Assembly: GCA_033675265.1 (NCBI GenBank)
Contig: JAUJYZ010001376.1
Coordinates: 480,001-544,000 of the forward strand
Origin: Actinostola sp. cb2023
Taxonomy: Eukaryota > Cnidaria > Anthozoa > Actiniaria > Actinostolidae
Reading direction: 5' to 3'
DNA: 64,000 nt
The notes below the pieces were generated by a model. That model searched no databases, was not told the DNA's origin, and was given only the letters and a program-made list of their open reading frames with translations. Shown here one piece after another: positions 42,178 to 53,868 of the stretch; the first letter of the stretch is position 1, and each line of letters opens with the position of its first letter. Both the position numbers and the translations under genes were made by a program.

Positions 42178-42239
42178 ATAATGGATAATAGAAAAAAAGA
42201 ACCACCAAAAAAGAACAACTTAGCGGTAGTTAACACTTG

Positions 42240-45200
42240 AAGTTGAGAATAAGGGGGGAGGGGGGGGGGTTATTTATAACTTGATTCAATCGCAGTTTGA
42301 CATATAAGAAGGAAGGAAGGATTTTGGTGGGGAAAATGACAGACATCGAAGTTGTGATTGAAGCTTAGGTGTTTTCCTTTGGTCTGTAGATCATAATCAA
42401 GCCCAACGGAAGACATCGAGTGATCAGATTATGACTGATAACGGTTCAGTGTTTTTACACGTACATAATGTAATAATATAAGCCAAGAAAGAAAATGGGA
42501 AACTGAACTCAAAAAAAAAAAAATGGAAAAAGAAGTAAAGGGAAGGATGAATGAAAAAAGCAAATGCATATGAAAGGTGAATGGATGGATGATTGAATGA
42601 ACTAAAACGACTAAGCTAACCAACGGATGGATGAATGAATATAGCGGAACAAAATAGATAACTAATTAAGATATTATTATTATTAAATAAAGATATTATT
42701 AATTAGAAGGTAAGGCTTAATTAATCGACTGATTAAATGAAGAAAATAAAAGACTAAAAACAAAGATAATAAAAGGTAAAATAAAAACAAAGAAAGACCC
42801 GAGAAAGAAGATTTTTAAATGACAAAGAAAAAACATAAAGCAGTCCAACAAAGAAACGGAAAGAGAAAATATATGTTTCCCCTGGATATTGAGACTGTGC
42901 CGTTCGAGTCTTGTTCGTTTCGCTGAACATATTTCAACATTTCAATATAAGCCATCATTCATTCGGTAAGTAGTGAATATTAGCTGAATATTAGTTGAAT
43001 ATATCACTGAAAATATCAGCCCTGAGTTTGCCTATTCTAATTGCTTTTGATAAAAGACGATTTCTTTTACAAGACATAAAACATCACTCACACAAATGTC
43101 TCGGCTAAAAATACAATGTTGCTCGTCTATCTTTGCCTTCTTTACTGTATAAGGGCTGCTAATTAAAGAGACCGACTACAAACCAGGGATGTAGTCCTTA
43201 CTTACGTACGTGCTGTCATAAAATACTGAGTAAAAACTCAAATCAAGCATTGTTGAATTATCTGATTTGGGCAAAAATAACCTAGCTACGCCCTTGCAAA
43301 GTTCTCTGCAAACAATTTCGGCATATACTATTTGGACATATATTTCGACATATATTTGGGTATAATTTTGAAGCTGAGAATCTTGGTAGATTTGTTTTGC
43401 AACATAATATATGTTTTTGTGTAATATTGACTTTCATGACTTCGTATTCAAAAGCGCATGGATTTCTTGGCACAAATAATGGAGATTATGGATTATCGAA
43501 ACCAACAAATAAACCACGAGTTTCCTTCGCAAACCCTTTTTGAGTGTTATTTTGTTCGCTGTAAAAATAAAAATGCTGAGGCATTATGTCGTGAAGAAGA
43601 AATATGTCGGTCGTACACTTTTCTTGCTTATTTAATTTCTGTTCTTTAATTTACTTGACTGTTTTATGTGTCTGTTTCGTGGTTTCTTTGTTTCTTTTTT
43701 GCTCTGTGCCGATCGTACACTGTGACTTTTCGTACCTCAAGTAGCACTGAGAATATGATTAATGATACCCTATCAATATCACACGATATTACAGTTATAC
43801 CTCGTTCTTATACACTGTTATAAACTCATTACCATATCATTATAGAAAGATGGGCGGCAAATAAAGATGAACTTTTCATTTTATCGTCTGCAAATAACAC
43901 GGCCGAATTTACACTCAAAAGTGATAAATATGTACTAAGTGATTTACAACTGAATCGATTCGTCTATTTTTAAAGGCCGTAGTTTGGACAGTTACATGTT
44001 TATGGCACGATTAATGGCTGGGCCATTAGCTTGATACTGTGAGTTGATAGATCGCACAATATTCATACACATCCGCTAAGTTTCGTCGTTATTTTTCAAA
44101 ATTCGGCGCAGTGAAATGCTATGACTTAAACTTTTCGATGTTTCATGTAGTTCTATGTTAGCACAAGCTATCAGCAGTTCAGTTTACAACATAACAGTGA
44201 GTCAAAACACTCAAAACTCAACACACCGCTGCATCTTTACAATTCTCATTATTATCCATGATAACGTGACTTTTATTATATTCACCCGTTACTTTCACTG
44301 GATAACAAACAAGCCACTTGAGGAGCTTGTTATACGCCCAGCTAAAAGCTGAAGTATCGAAAGACTTGACGGTACGTTAGTTAACGAAAAGGACGAGCCA
44401 AGACATTCTTCTTTTGTTGAATATCATTGCATCCGATACTAATAATACTAATAATAATGTAATCAGTCATAAAAAATAATGCATAATGACAAACAAAAGT
44501 CTCGATACTCCATAGAATATAAAGCTTAAAAACAACAAAGACAAAACTGTTCTGAAGACTAAAACTGATTGTTCGAGCATTTAATTTCTGCGTCAAAAAG
44601 TTACGATTTGTTCATTAGCCGAGGAGTCAGTTCAGGTAAAGCAGCACTCACTGAACGTAGGAGGTATGTAGTATTCAACGATTCAATTTGACAAGACTGA
44701 TAGTGGGACTGTAAATGAGTTGACTCAAGCACTCCAAAGCCAACTGTAATCGTTTGTTGTTCATTTGTTGTGTGTTGTTCTTGTTGTTTATAAGTTCCAG
44801 CTATCGGAATCATTCCCCAGCCGCCTCAAACTCTGTCCTCAGTCTTACTGCGCAGCTTTGCGATCTTAAAGTGATTTTTTTTTTGTCTTTGTTTGTTTTG
44901 TTTGATTTTGGACGATCAGGGAACAAATTTCTTTATCTCTTCACCATGATTTGAATAACATGATTTCCATATGCATTTATTTTTAGGGGCGTCTTATAAA
45001 GTCCTTACCAAAACGAGTTCTAATTGTTTTTGTCGTTGATGCCGAAGACTATGATGGATAACTCAACGTTATATTATAACATTACGACGAAACACGCTCA
45101 TTGAGGAATCACATCTAGCCATGCAAAATGAACAAAGGCTTTGCTGACACTATATAATAATAGCGTACGGATTGTGTAGAGTTAGTTTATCTTTAGCATC

Positions 45201-45485
45201 TGAGTATCCGGGGAACAGTCATAAAGCTCTGATATCAGTTCATCGCCTAAATAATCTCTCTACACACTGAACCCATTGAACAATACAGTACGACAACCAC
45301 AACGCGGAGATAACTGGATCTTGTATTTGCAAAGGCTGCCGTCCTTCAGCAGATATGTGCATTCCTTGAGAGTTTGAAATCCTCTAGGAAAAATCGCGTA
45401 AACAACTACCTTCAGAAACTGGAAGAGCGGAACGAAATCAGAAAGCACTTATTGAATGATACATTGAGAAAGACACTCAATCAGT
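42240..45485. other. Intergenic DNA
   Basis: AT-rich with short purine tracts; no family-like exon. The ORF at 43458-43649 contains several Cys but no recognised fold. Confidence 0.35.
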
Positions 45486-46226
45486 ATGATGATGCGACTC
45501 AAGTCACAATCGCTGCCTGAGACTGAGAGAAACAAACAAGATTTTAGTATTGTCGCTGAAGGAAATGGCGAACTCAACTCAAACTCGTTGAACATTCGAC
45601 GAAGCAATAGCGCACTGCCGCAGAGTAACCAGGAAATACGAAGCGCTGGTAAACAGGCGGCCGCAGCGACCAAGTCAAAAGGAGCAAAACGATGGAAACT
45701 GCTACGAATGTTGATGCTCGGGATGAAACGAAACAAAAATGGTCGCAATAGAAAGAGAGCTGGAACTGGAACATCAAGGGAAGACAGCGACGACTTTGCG
45801 TGCTCTCCTGACAGCAACATGGAGATGCACTTTGACGGAAAAAGCGAGGTTCACAAAATCACGATAACAAAGCCACCAGATGATATCGAGAAAGCGAGCG
45901 AGCAAAGTGAAGGATTCGAGTGTATTGCAAGCGAAAAGCGAATAATGTGGGACGAGGCGACCATTATTGACACTCCGAGTCGAAAAATCAGTACAGAAAG
46001 CCAGTATAACATTTCTAACCGAGCTCTGGCCGCAGCTGTGGGGAAGTGGAAACAGAGCATACGATCAACATCACCAGTGATGTACGAGTCATGTCAAGGC
46101 GTGCCTAGACGCGTTGGGGTGTGCGAGGAGCTGGAAAAGACTGTCGTTAGTGATGGCACAACTCTTCATGAGTTGCGTAAAGATTTAACGGTGTATTTGA
46201 CTTTAGATGAACTTGGGATGCTATAA
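45486..46226 (+). CDS. Uncharacterised basic protein, 246 aa
   Basis: Not recognised. A single open frame of 246 codons with balanced composition and higher GC than the flanks suggests a real gene. Ser/Asn-rich first third with RRSNSALPQSN; an Ala/Lys stretch then a strongly basic segment (KRWKLLRMLMLGMKRNKNG, KRAGTGTS) at about residues 67-95 that could be a nuclear localisation signal or membrane-binding helix; an acidic, Ser-rich middle; and a C-terminus with an ELRKDLTVYLTLDELGML segment. No signal peptide or transmembrane helix. There are three consecutive ATG codons at the start. Additional upstream exons cannot be excluded. Candidate lineage-restricted gene. Confidence 0.6.
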   Translation: MMMRLKSQSLPETERNKQDFSIVAEGNGELNSNSLNIRRSNSALPQSNQEIRSAGKQAAAATKSKGAKRWKLLRMLMLGMKRNKNGRNRKRAGTGTSREDSDDFACSPDSNMEMHFDGKSEVHKITITKPPDDIEKASEQSEGFECIASEKRIMWDEATIIDTPSRKISTESQYNISNRALAAAVGKWKQSIRSTSPVMYESCQGVPRRVGVCEELEKTVVSDGTTLHELRKDLTVYLTLDELGML

Positions 46227-46697
46227 GAGCAAAGAACATTGCTAGCCAGAAAGGCTGTGAAGACTTGAAAAAGAATCAAATATTTAATAGTTTAGGGAGC
46301 CATGGATTGACATCAGAAGTACATTTTCCTAGTTATTAGGACGCTATTGACACATGTGTCAAGACTGCATTCAATTTGTAGGTGGGAAACTCGTGGATCA
46401 TCCAACACGACAATTCAAGTAGTGGATTAATTCGTCGAGAATCAAAATGCGCTTACGTTTGCAACACTTTCAGACACGCCAGAGGAGATTTTCACAAATA
46501 GCAGAAATCCTAGATTAGTTGATATTGCTTGCTGGATTTGAAAACAATACCAAGGTATAGAAATGCTGGGAAGGCAGTTGAGAAGTCGCACTCGAAAAGT
46601 GCGTGAATGCTCACGATATGTAACAATCCACTGTACACAGATTTTACCAGAATCCTTTGCGAACCACATCTACAAACGTTCTGACATGTTCACATAT
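46227..46697. other. 3' flank of the orphan gene
   Basis: Nothing further recognised. Confidence 0.35.
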
Positions 46698-46982
46698 AGC
46701 TAATTGCATAATCATTGTCGGGTTGAAAATCATGAAAGCTATGACCAAAAGGAATTCTGGGAAATTAGAACTCCCAAATAACACCGTCAAATCATCGACC
46801 TTTTTATCCAGACTTGTAGGATCTTAGTTAAATAGCTCATATACCTTTAAAACTACGAGAACATTGAATATATCTGTATGTAATGTGGCTCATGAACTGA
46901 TTTCCCATCCATCCTTGCGGTCTCAGCTTCTATGATTTATGATTTTCAACCCGACAACGATTATGTAATTAGCTATATATAA
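46698..46982. mobile_element. MITE, AGCTAATTGCATAATC family (copy 1)
   Basis: Ends ATAGCTAATTGCATAATCAT and ...CGATTATGTAATTAGCTATA, inner GTCGGGTTGAAAATCAT / ATGATTTTCAACCCGAC. About 285 bp. A second copy in opposite orientation lies at 47698-47992. Confidence 0.9.
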
Positions 46983-47044
46983 AACAGGAAACAGATTCAC
47001 ACTTGCAAATTTTGGCTTTCAAGAAACTCTCTGTTCTAAGGTTT

Positions 47045-47460
47045 CTACGAGGTATAGTGGTTTATGCTCGCAAAGGATTGTGGTAAAATACCTGACCCGC
47101 CATCTTTGTTTGTACAGTGGACTGCGCAAGTTGTGTGTAGTGGTTTATGCGCGCAAAGGATTGTGGTAAAATACCTGACCCGCCATCTTTGTTTGTACAG
47201 TGGACTGCGCAAGTTGTGTGTAGTGGTTTATGCGCGCAAAGGATTGTGGTAAAATACCCGACCCGCCATCTTTGTTTGTACAGTGGACTGCGCAAGTTGT
47301 GTGTAGTGGCTTATGCGCGCAAAGGATTGTGGTAAAATACCTGACCCGCCATCTTTGTTTGTTCAGTGGACTGCGCAAGTTGTGTATAGTGGTTTATGCG
47401 CGCAAAGGATTGTGGTAAAATATCTGGCCCGCCATCTTTGTTTGTAGAGTGGATTGAGTA
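47045..47460. repeat. 83-bp satellite
   Basis: Five units, each with GCGCAAAGGATTGTGGTAAA, ACCCGCCATCTTTGTTTGTA and GTGGACTGCGCAAGTTGTG. Period exactly 83 bp, so frames shift between units. Confidence 0.95.
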
Positions 47461-47697
47461 AGTGTCGTTCATCTAGTACTAGCGGCCTAATCCTTATTTG
47501 GTAACAAACTTCCATATTTGGAAGTCAACTTAATATTCCCCACGCAGTTCAAAAAAGGGAAATCATTCGAAGTAAGCACGACTAAGCAACGAACAACTTC
47601 GCTATTACTTTCAGTTATTAAACGATGTGCATGTGTGACGTAAAACAATTTAGTGTGTTTCTTGAATCAATCACACGTTGTACTACAAACTGTGTGG

Positions 47698-47992
47698 TAT
47701 ATATATAGCTAATTGCATAATCGTTGTCGGGTTGAAAATCATAAATCATAGAAGCTGAGACCGCAAGGATGGATGGGACATCAGTTCATGACCTGCATTA
47801 CATGCAGATATATTCAATGTTCTCGTAGTTTTGAAGGTATATGAACTATTTAACTAAGATCCTACAAGTCTGGATAAAAAGGTCGATGATTTGACGGTGT
47901 TATTTGAGAGTTTTAATTTCCCAGAATTCCTTTTGGTCATAGCTTTCATGATTTTCAACCCGACAACGATTATGCAATTAGCTATATATTGA
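47698..47992. mobile_element. MITE, AGCTAATTGCATAATC family (copy 2, inverted)
   Basis: Same element as 46698-46982 in reverse orientation, with matching terminal repeats. The pair forms a 290-bp inverted repeat around about 715 bp that includes the 83-bp satellite. Confidence 0.9.
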
Positions 47993-49127
47993 CAATGTGA
48001 TATGAATGCTTTGCGTGAGTATTTTAATGCGTTACTGACAAATTTTAAAGAAAAGACGCTATATTCAAGGGAATGGTCGCATGAAATGGGACAGCATTGA
48101 TGCATGTAACAAAGAGTGTAATATATACTTGGTATCCAATGCCTCCGTTGATTATTGTTTTTATACATCAAGAACTGAATCATATGAGCACCACTAGCAG
48201 TTTGAAAAACAGACAACTTTCTACCGCGCATGCGCATTTGACTGCGGTGTGCTAATGCACACTGACCATTAACGTCTTATCAAAACATTTTCTCTGTTTT
48301 CAAAGGTATTTATTTTAAAATGATAATTAATCATCAACTTGCCTTTCCTGATACATTTACAAATCCCTTAAGTAAAAAGCATCTCAAAAAAAGGTTTGGA
48401 GTTAATTCCCACTAGAAATCCGATATAGCACATTTGCTAAATGAGATAATATCGGGAGTGACGTCTGTAGTGATTCAAAAGGTTTACTTAATCATAATAA
48501 TAATATTGATAAACCTTTACTGCTTTATTCAGGGTAATTCCTTCAGCATTAAAATTAATACTGTTATCAATGGGAGCCCTGGCTTACCGTCGAACAGCAA
48601 GTCGATGATTGTCACTGAGAGTTCAGTTTACTTTTCCTATATTTTTATGTACGGAGAAAGACGAGTCAGTTCTCTTTAATGTAGTTAATCTTGTACTCAG
48701 CCGCATGTCAACGTGCGACATGTATATCGAGCTGATAAAAGGTTTAGACATGATTCTCCCTGACGCGCTCGTGTGGATAATCCTTGTAAACCACGATGAT
48801 GCGATGAAGGGGGGCGAAGAAGAGGTTTTACAACAACATATCAGATATAGACTACAAGTGTTTTGGAGATGTTTCAGGGGCGGTGCGCTGAGGTGTATAA
48901 TCATTTATTCAGTTATTCGTTATTTACAAACAAATGCAATGACAAAGTTAGGTTGGGGATATATAGCGTCAGGGCGGGTTTAGGGGTCTGAGCAAAACCC
49001 CCCTTACTACTAACTCCTAACTCCTGGGGACAAAGTACATTATCACATTGTCACTGTCATGTCATTCCATATCTGTCAAGTAAAACTGCAACGACTCGAG
49101 TCCCATACAGCTCTCGTTCAGTCTATA
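47993..49127. other. Intergenic DNA with an unassigned ORF
   Basis: An ORF at 48609-48983 (124 codons) overlaps another at 48434-48679. Neither shows a recognised domain. Could contain a decayed exon. Confidence 0.35.
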
Positions 49128-49206
49128 GTGGTCTGAGGGGGGTGGTCTAAGTGGGGTGGTCAGAGGGGGGTGGTCTAAGTGGGGTGGTCAGAGGGGGGTG
49201 GTCTGA
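49128..49206. repeat. G-rich 31-bp tandem repeat
   Basis: GGTGGTCTAAGTGGGGTGGT followed by CAGAGGGGG, about 2.5 copies. Quadruplex-prone. Confidence 0.85.
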
Positions 49207-49514
49207 GAGAGGCATTTGCCACACCGGTAGTAAAATGTAAAACAAACTGAAAAACAACCATTAGTTTTAATTATCAGAAGAAAGCGTAACCGCAGAATAA
49301 AATTAACGCAGGCTCGAAATGCGCCAGCACATATTCTGGTATACTGTTACTTGACAATTTATGCTTTTGCTCAGTGTTGTATTGGACTTTGACAATACGT
49401 TTGTCCAAAACAGCCTACAACTTCAAAAATCCCCAATAACACATTTATGTATAGACCAGCACCGATTTTCGATCTCGAGATATGACGTCATACTATACGA
49501 AAACAATATTTACT

Positions 49515-52500
49515 GCAGTGTTTACCCTGATCCTGCAGTATATACCCTGATCCTGCAGTATTTACCCTGATCCTGCAGTATTTACCCTGATCCTGCATGC
49601 AGTATTTACCCTGATCCTGCAGTATTTACCCTGATCCTGCATGCAGTATTTACCCTCATCCTGCAGTATTTACCCTGATCCTGCTGCAGTATTTACCCTC
49701 ATCCTGCAGTATTTACCCTGACCCTGATTTACCCCTCTGCAGTATTTACCCTCATCCTGCAGTATTTACCCTTATCCTGCAGTATTTACCCTGATCCTGC
49801 ATGCAGTATTTACCCTGATCCTGCAGTATTTACCCTGACCCTGCAGTATTTACCCTCATTCTGCAGTATTTACACCCTGATCCTGCAGTATTTACCCTCA
49901 TCCTGCAGTATTTACCCTTATCCTGCATGCAGTATTTACCCTGATCCTGCATGCAGTATTTACCCTGATCCTGCAGTATTTACCCTGATCCTGCTGCAGT
50001 ATTTACCCTGATCCTGCAGTATTTACCCCTGATTTACCCCTGCAGTATTTACCCTGATCCTGCTGCAGTATTTACCCTGATCCCTGCAGTATTTACCCTG
50101 ATCCTGCAGTATTTACCCTGATCCTGCAGTATTTACCCTGATCCTGCAGTATTTACCCTGATTCTGCAGTATTTACCGCTGATCCTGCAGTATTTACCCT
50201 TATCCTGCATGCAGTATTTACCCTGATCCTGCAGTATTTACCCTGATCCTGCATGCAGTATTTACCCTGATCCTGCAGTATTTACTGCTGATCCTGCAGT
50301 ATTTACCCTGATCCTGCAGAATTTACCCTGATCCTGTTGTATTTACCCTGATCCTGCATGCGGTATTTACCCTGATCCTGCATGCAGTATTTACCCTGAT
50401 CCTGCAGTATTTGCAGTATTTACCCTGATCCTGCAGTATTTACCCTGATCCTGCAGTATTTTATCCTGCAGTATTTACCCTGATCCTGCTGCAGTATTTA
50501 CCCTGATCCTGCAGTATTTACCCTGATCCTGCAGTATTTACCCTGATCCTGCAGTATTTACCCTGATCCTGCAGTATTTACCCTGATCCTGCAGTATTTA
50601 CCCTGATCCTGCAGTATTTACCCTGATCCTGCAGTATTTACCCTGATCCTGCAGTATTTACCCTGATCCTGCATGCAGTATTTACCCTGATCCTGCAGTA
50701 TTTACCCTGATCCTGCAGTATTTACCCTGATCCTGCAGTATTTACCCTGATCCTGCAGTATTTACCCTGATCCTGCAGTATTTACCCTGATCCTGCATGC
50801 AGTATTTACCCTGATCCTGCAGTATTTACCCTGATCCTGCAGTATTTACCCTGATCCTGCATGCAGTATTTACCCTGATCCTGCAGTATTTACCCTGATC
50901 CTGCAGTATTTACCCTGATCCTGCAGTATTTACCCTGATCCTGCAGTATTTACCCTGATCCTGCAGTATTTACCCTGATCCTGTATTTACCCTGATCCCT
51001 GCAGTATTTACCCTGATCCTGCAGTATTTACCCTGATCCTGCAGTATTTACCCTGATCCTGCAGTATTTACCCTGATCCTGATCCTGCAGTATTTACCCT
51101 GATCCTGCAGTATTGCATCCTGCAGTATTTACCCTGATCCTGCAGTATTTACCCTGATCCTGCAGTATTTACCCTGATCCTGCATGCAGTATTTACCCTG
51201 ATCCTGCAGTATTTAGTATTTACCCTGATCCTGCAGTATTTACCCTGATCCTGCAGTATTTACCCTGATCCTGCAGTATTTACCCTGATCCTGCAGTATT
51301 TACCCTGATCCTGCAGTATTTACCCTGATCCTGATCCTAGTATTTACCCTGATCCTGCAGTATTTACCCTGATCCTGCAGTATTTTATCCCCTGTATTTA
51401 CCCTGCCTGCAGTATTTACCCTGATCCTGCAGTATTTACCCTGATCCTGCAGTATTTACCCTGATCCTGCAGTATTTACCCTGATCCTGCAGTATTTACC
51501 CTGATCCTGCAGTATTTACCCTGCAGTATTTACCCTGATCCTGCAGTATTTACCCTGATCCTGCAGTATTTATTTACTGATCCTGCAGTATTTACCCTGA
51601 TCCTGCAGTATTTACTCTGATCCTGCAGTATTTACTCTGATCCTGCAGTATTTATTTACCCTGATCCTGCTATTTACCCTGATCCTGATCCTGCAGTATT
51701 TACTCTGATCCTGCAGTATTTACCCTGATCCTGCAGTATTACCCTGATCCTGCAGTATTTACCTGATCCTGCAGTATTTACCCTGATCCTGCAGTATTTA
51801 CCCTGATCATGCAGTATTTACCCTGATCCTGCAGTATTTACCCTGATCCTGCAGTATTTACCCTGATCCTGCAGTATTTTATCCTGCAGTATTTACCCTG
51901 ATCCTGCAGTATTTACCCTGATCCTGCATGCAGTATTTACCCTGATCCTGCAGTATTTACCCTGATCCTGCAGTATTTACCCTGATCCTGCAGTAGTATT
52001 TTACCCTGATCCTGCAGTGATCCTGCAGTATTTACTGCTGATCCTGCAGTATATTTACCCTCATTCTGCAGTATTATTACCGCTGCAGTATTATTACCGC
52101 TGATCCTGCAGTTTTATCCTGATCCTGTTGTATTTACCCTGATCCTGCATGTATTTACCCTGATCCTGCATGCAGTATTTACCCTGATCCTGCAGTAATT
52201 ACTGCTGATCCTGCAGTATTTACCCTCATTCTGCAGTATTTACCGCTGATCCTGCAGTATTTACCCTGATCCTGTATGTAGTATTTACCCTGATCCTGCA
52301 GTAATTACTGCTGATCCTGCAGTATTTACCCTGATCCCAGGTGCATGCAGTATTTACCCTGATCCTGCAGTATTTATGCTGATCCTGCAGTATTTACCCT
52401 GATCCTGCAGTATTTACCCTGATCCTGCAGTATTTACCCTGATCCTGCAGTATTTACCCTGATCCTGCAGTATTTACCCTGATCCTGCAGTAATTACTGC

Positions 52501-52635
52501 TGATCCTGCAGTATTATTTACCCTCATTCTGCAGTATTTACCGCTGATCCTGCAGTATTTACCCTGATCCTGTATGTAGTATTTACCCTGATCCTGTATG
52601 TAGTATTTACCCTGTTCCTGTATGTAGTATTTACC
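49515..52635. repeat. 20-bp satellite (CTGCAGTATTTACCCTGATC), 3.1 kb
   Basis: About 150 units, most with a PstI site (CTGCAG). A common variant adds four bases (CTGCATGCAG). The centre (50500-51550) is most homogeneous; both edges are diverged, as expected for unequal crossing-over. Confidence 0.97.
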
Positions 52636-53868
52636 TAGGAGGAATGTATCTCTTCGTGATATGCAGGGCGTAGGTAACTAAGCCATCCATCCATTCAAAA
52701 GTGGTCTAATACAAGTCTGAGGAGTTTGTACGCAAAACAGCTATTTTTAGAACGTCCATCACTTGGGTTGCATGGCTAAACAACGTAACGTTGTTGCGAA
52801 ACTGGCAATACGTTCAGTGTTTTGCCATGCACGCGTGGACGTTGTCACGTCACTACGAATTCGAATCGGAAGTAAGATATATTTACGTCGGTCAAGTAAT
52901 GATTAATGGACTCCTGCTCCGTGTAAGTATTGTGGTAATCATCCCACAAGTTGAAAAAGATCCATTAATTAAAGTCCTAATAAACCCACTTGAATGGATT
53001 GATCACTCAAGGGTATGGCCAAAAATAGGCAACGTGACGCGCACTTGCGAAGGAATGGGCACGAGTTACATCAATGACGTCAGCTACTGCGCGGAAATAG
53101 GATAATATTAACAAAATGACAGGAAGGAAATGAATCAGGGAATGTCGTGTTGTGTAATACTATGGGATGGAATGTGAATTTTGTGAAATGAAAATTTAAC
53201 TAATTCATAACAGTTCTAAGCATTGCACAATTGTTGGTTACAACACACGGACGTAAGGAGCCTTGTTCGTCTTCGATGTTGTTCTACAACAAAACACCTT
53301 GGTTGTAAATCGTGTAAATTGTAAATAAATGCATGATCCTATGCGTACTTTATCAACCATCAATACCTCTTTGTAGATTCTGTATTTGTCAAACCAGCAC
53401 ATGTATGGGCTTTACTGCAGTCAATCTAAAACACAATCCCTCCTCATCTTACACTATAGGTTTATCGCTATTCAATGGGTTGTTTTATTTTGTATCGATT
53501 TACGATCACATTGCATATTGTGGATATTTCTCATTAAGAAATGTTTCCTATAATCGTTACATTTGTCGCTGTTTTTCTTTGTTTCAAGCTTCATCTAGAA
53601 GTTTCATGAAGTGTTAATGGTTAAACGCCGATATTAGATGTTGAGCGGAGTTAAAATTAACTTGTAAAGTTATTTTTTCGCCTATTTTCTAGAACAAATT
53701 TCGAACTTCGAGGGTTGATGTCGTTTACTTTGCCCACGCGATCTGAAATTATATTAAAGAGTAGAAATCTGCGTGATAAAAGCATTCACTTGCCGCGTGA
53801 ACTTCGAGCGATACCTAAAGCTACAATATACTGCCCTGCAGCGTGAATTGTTCGAGTATTCTTCAAAC
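52636..53868. other. 5' flank of the FGF gene
   Basis: ORFs at 52791-53105 and 53333-53617 show no domain. The FGF promoter and 5'UTR should lie in the last few hundred bases; no TATA box was assigned. Confidence 0.4.

Noticed and set aside
47062..47418. Overlapping 62- to 77-codon ORFs
   Set aside because: Generated by the 83-bp satellite. The period is not a multiple of three and the same peptide recurs in shifted frames.
48609..48983. 124-codon ORF
   Set aside because: No recognisable domain, overlaps another ORF in a different frame, AT-rich composition like the flanks.
49515..52635. CRISPR-like regular repeats
   Set aside because: Units are contiguous with no unique spacers, and the genes around are eukaryotic, spliced genes.
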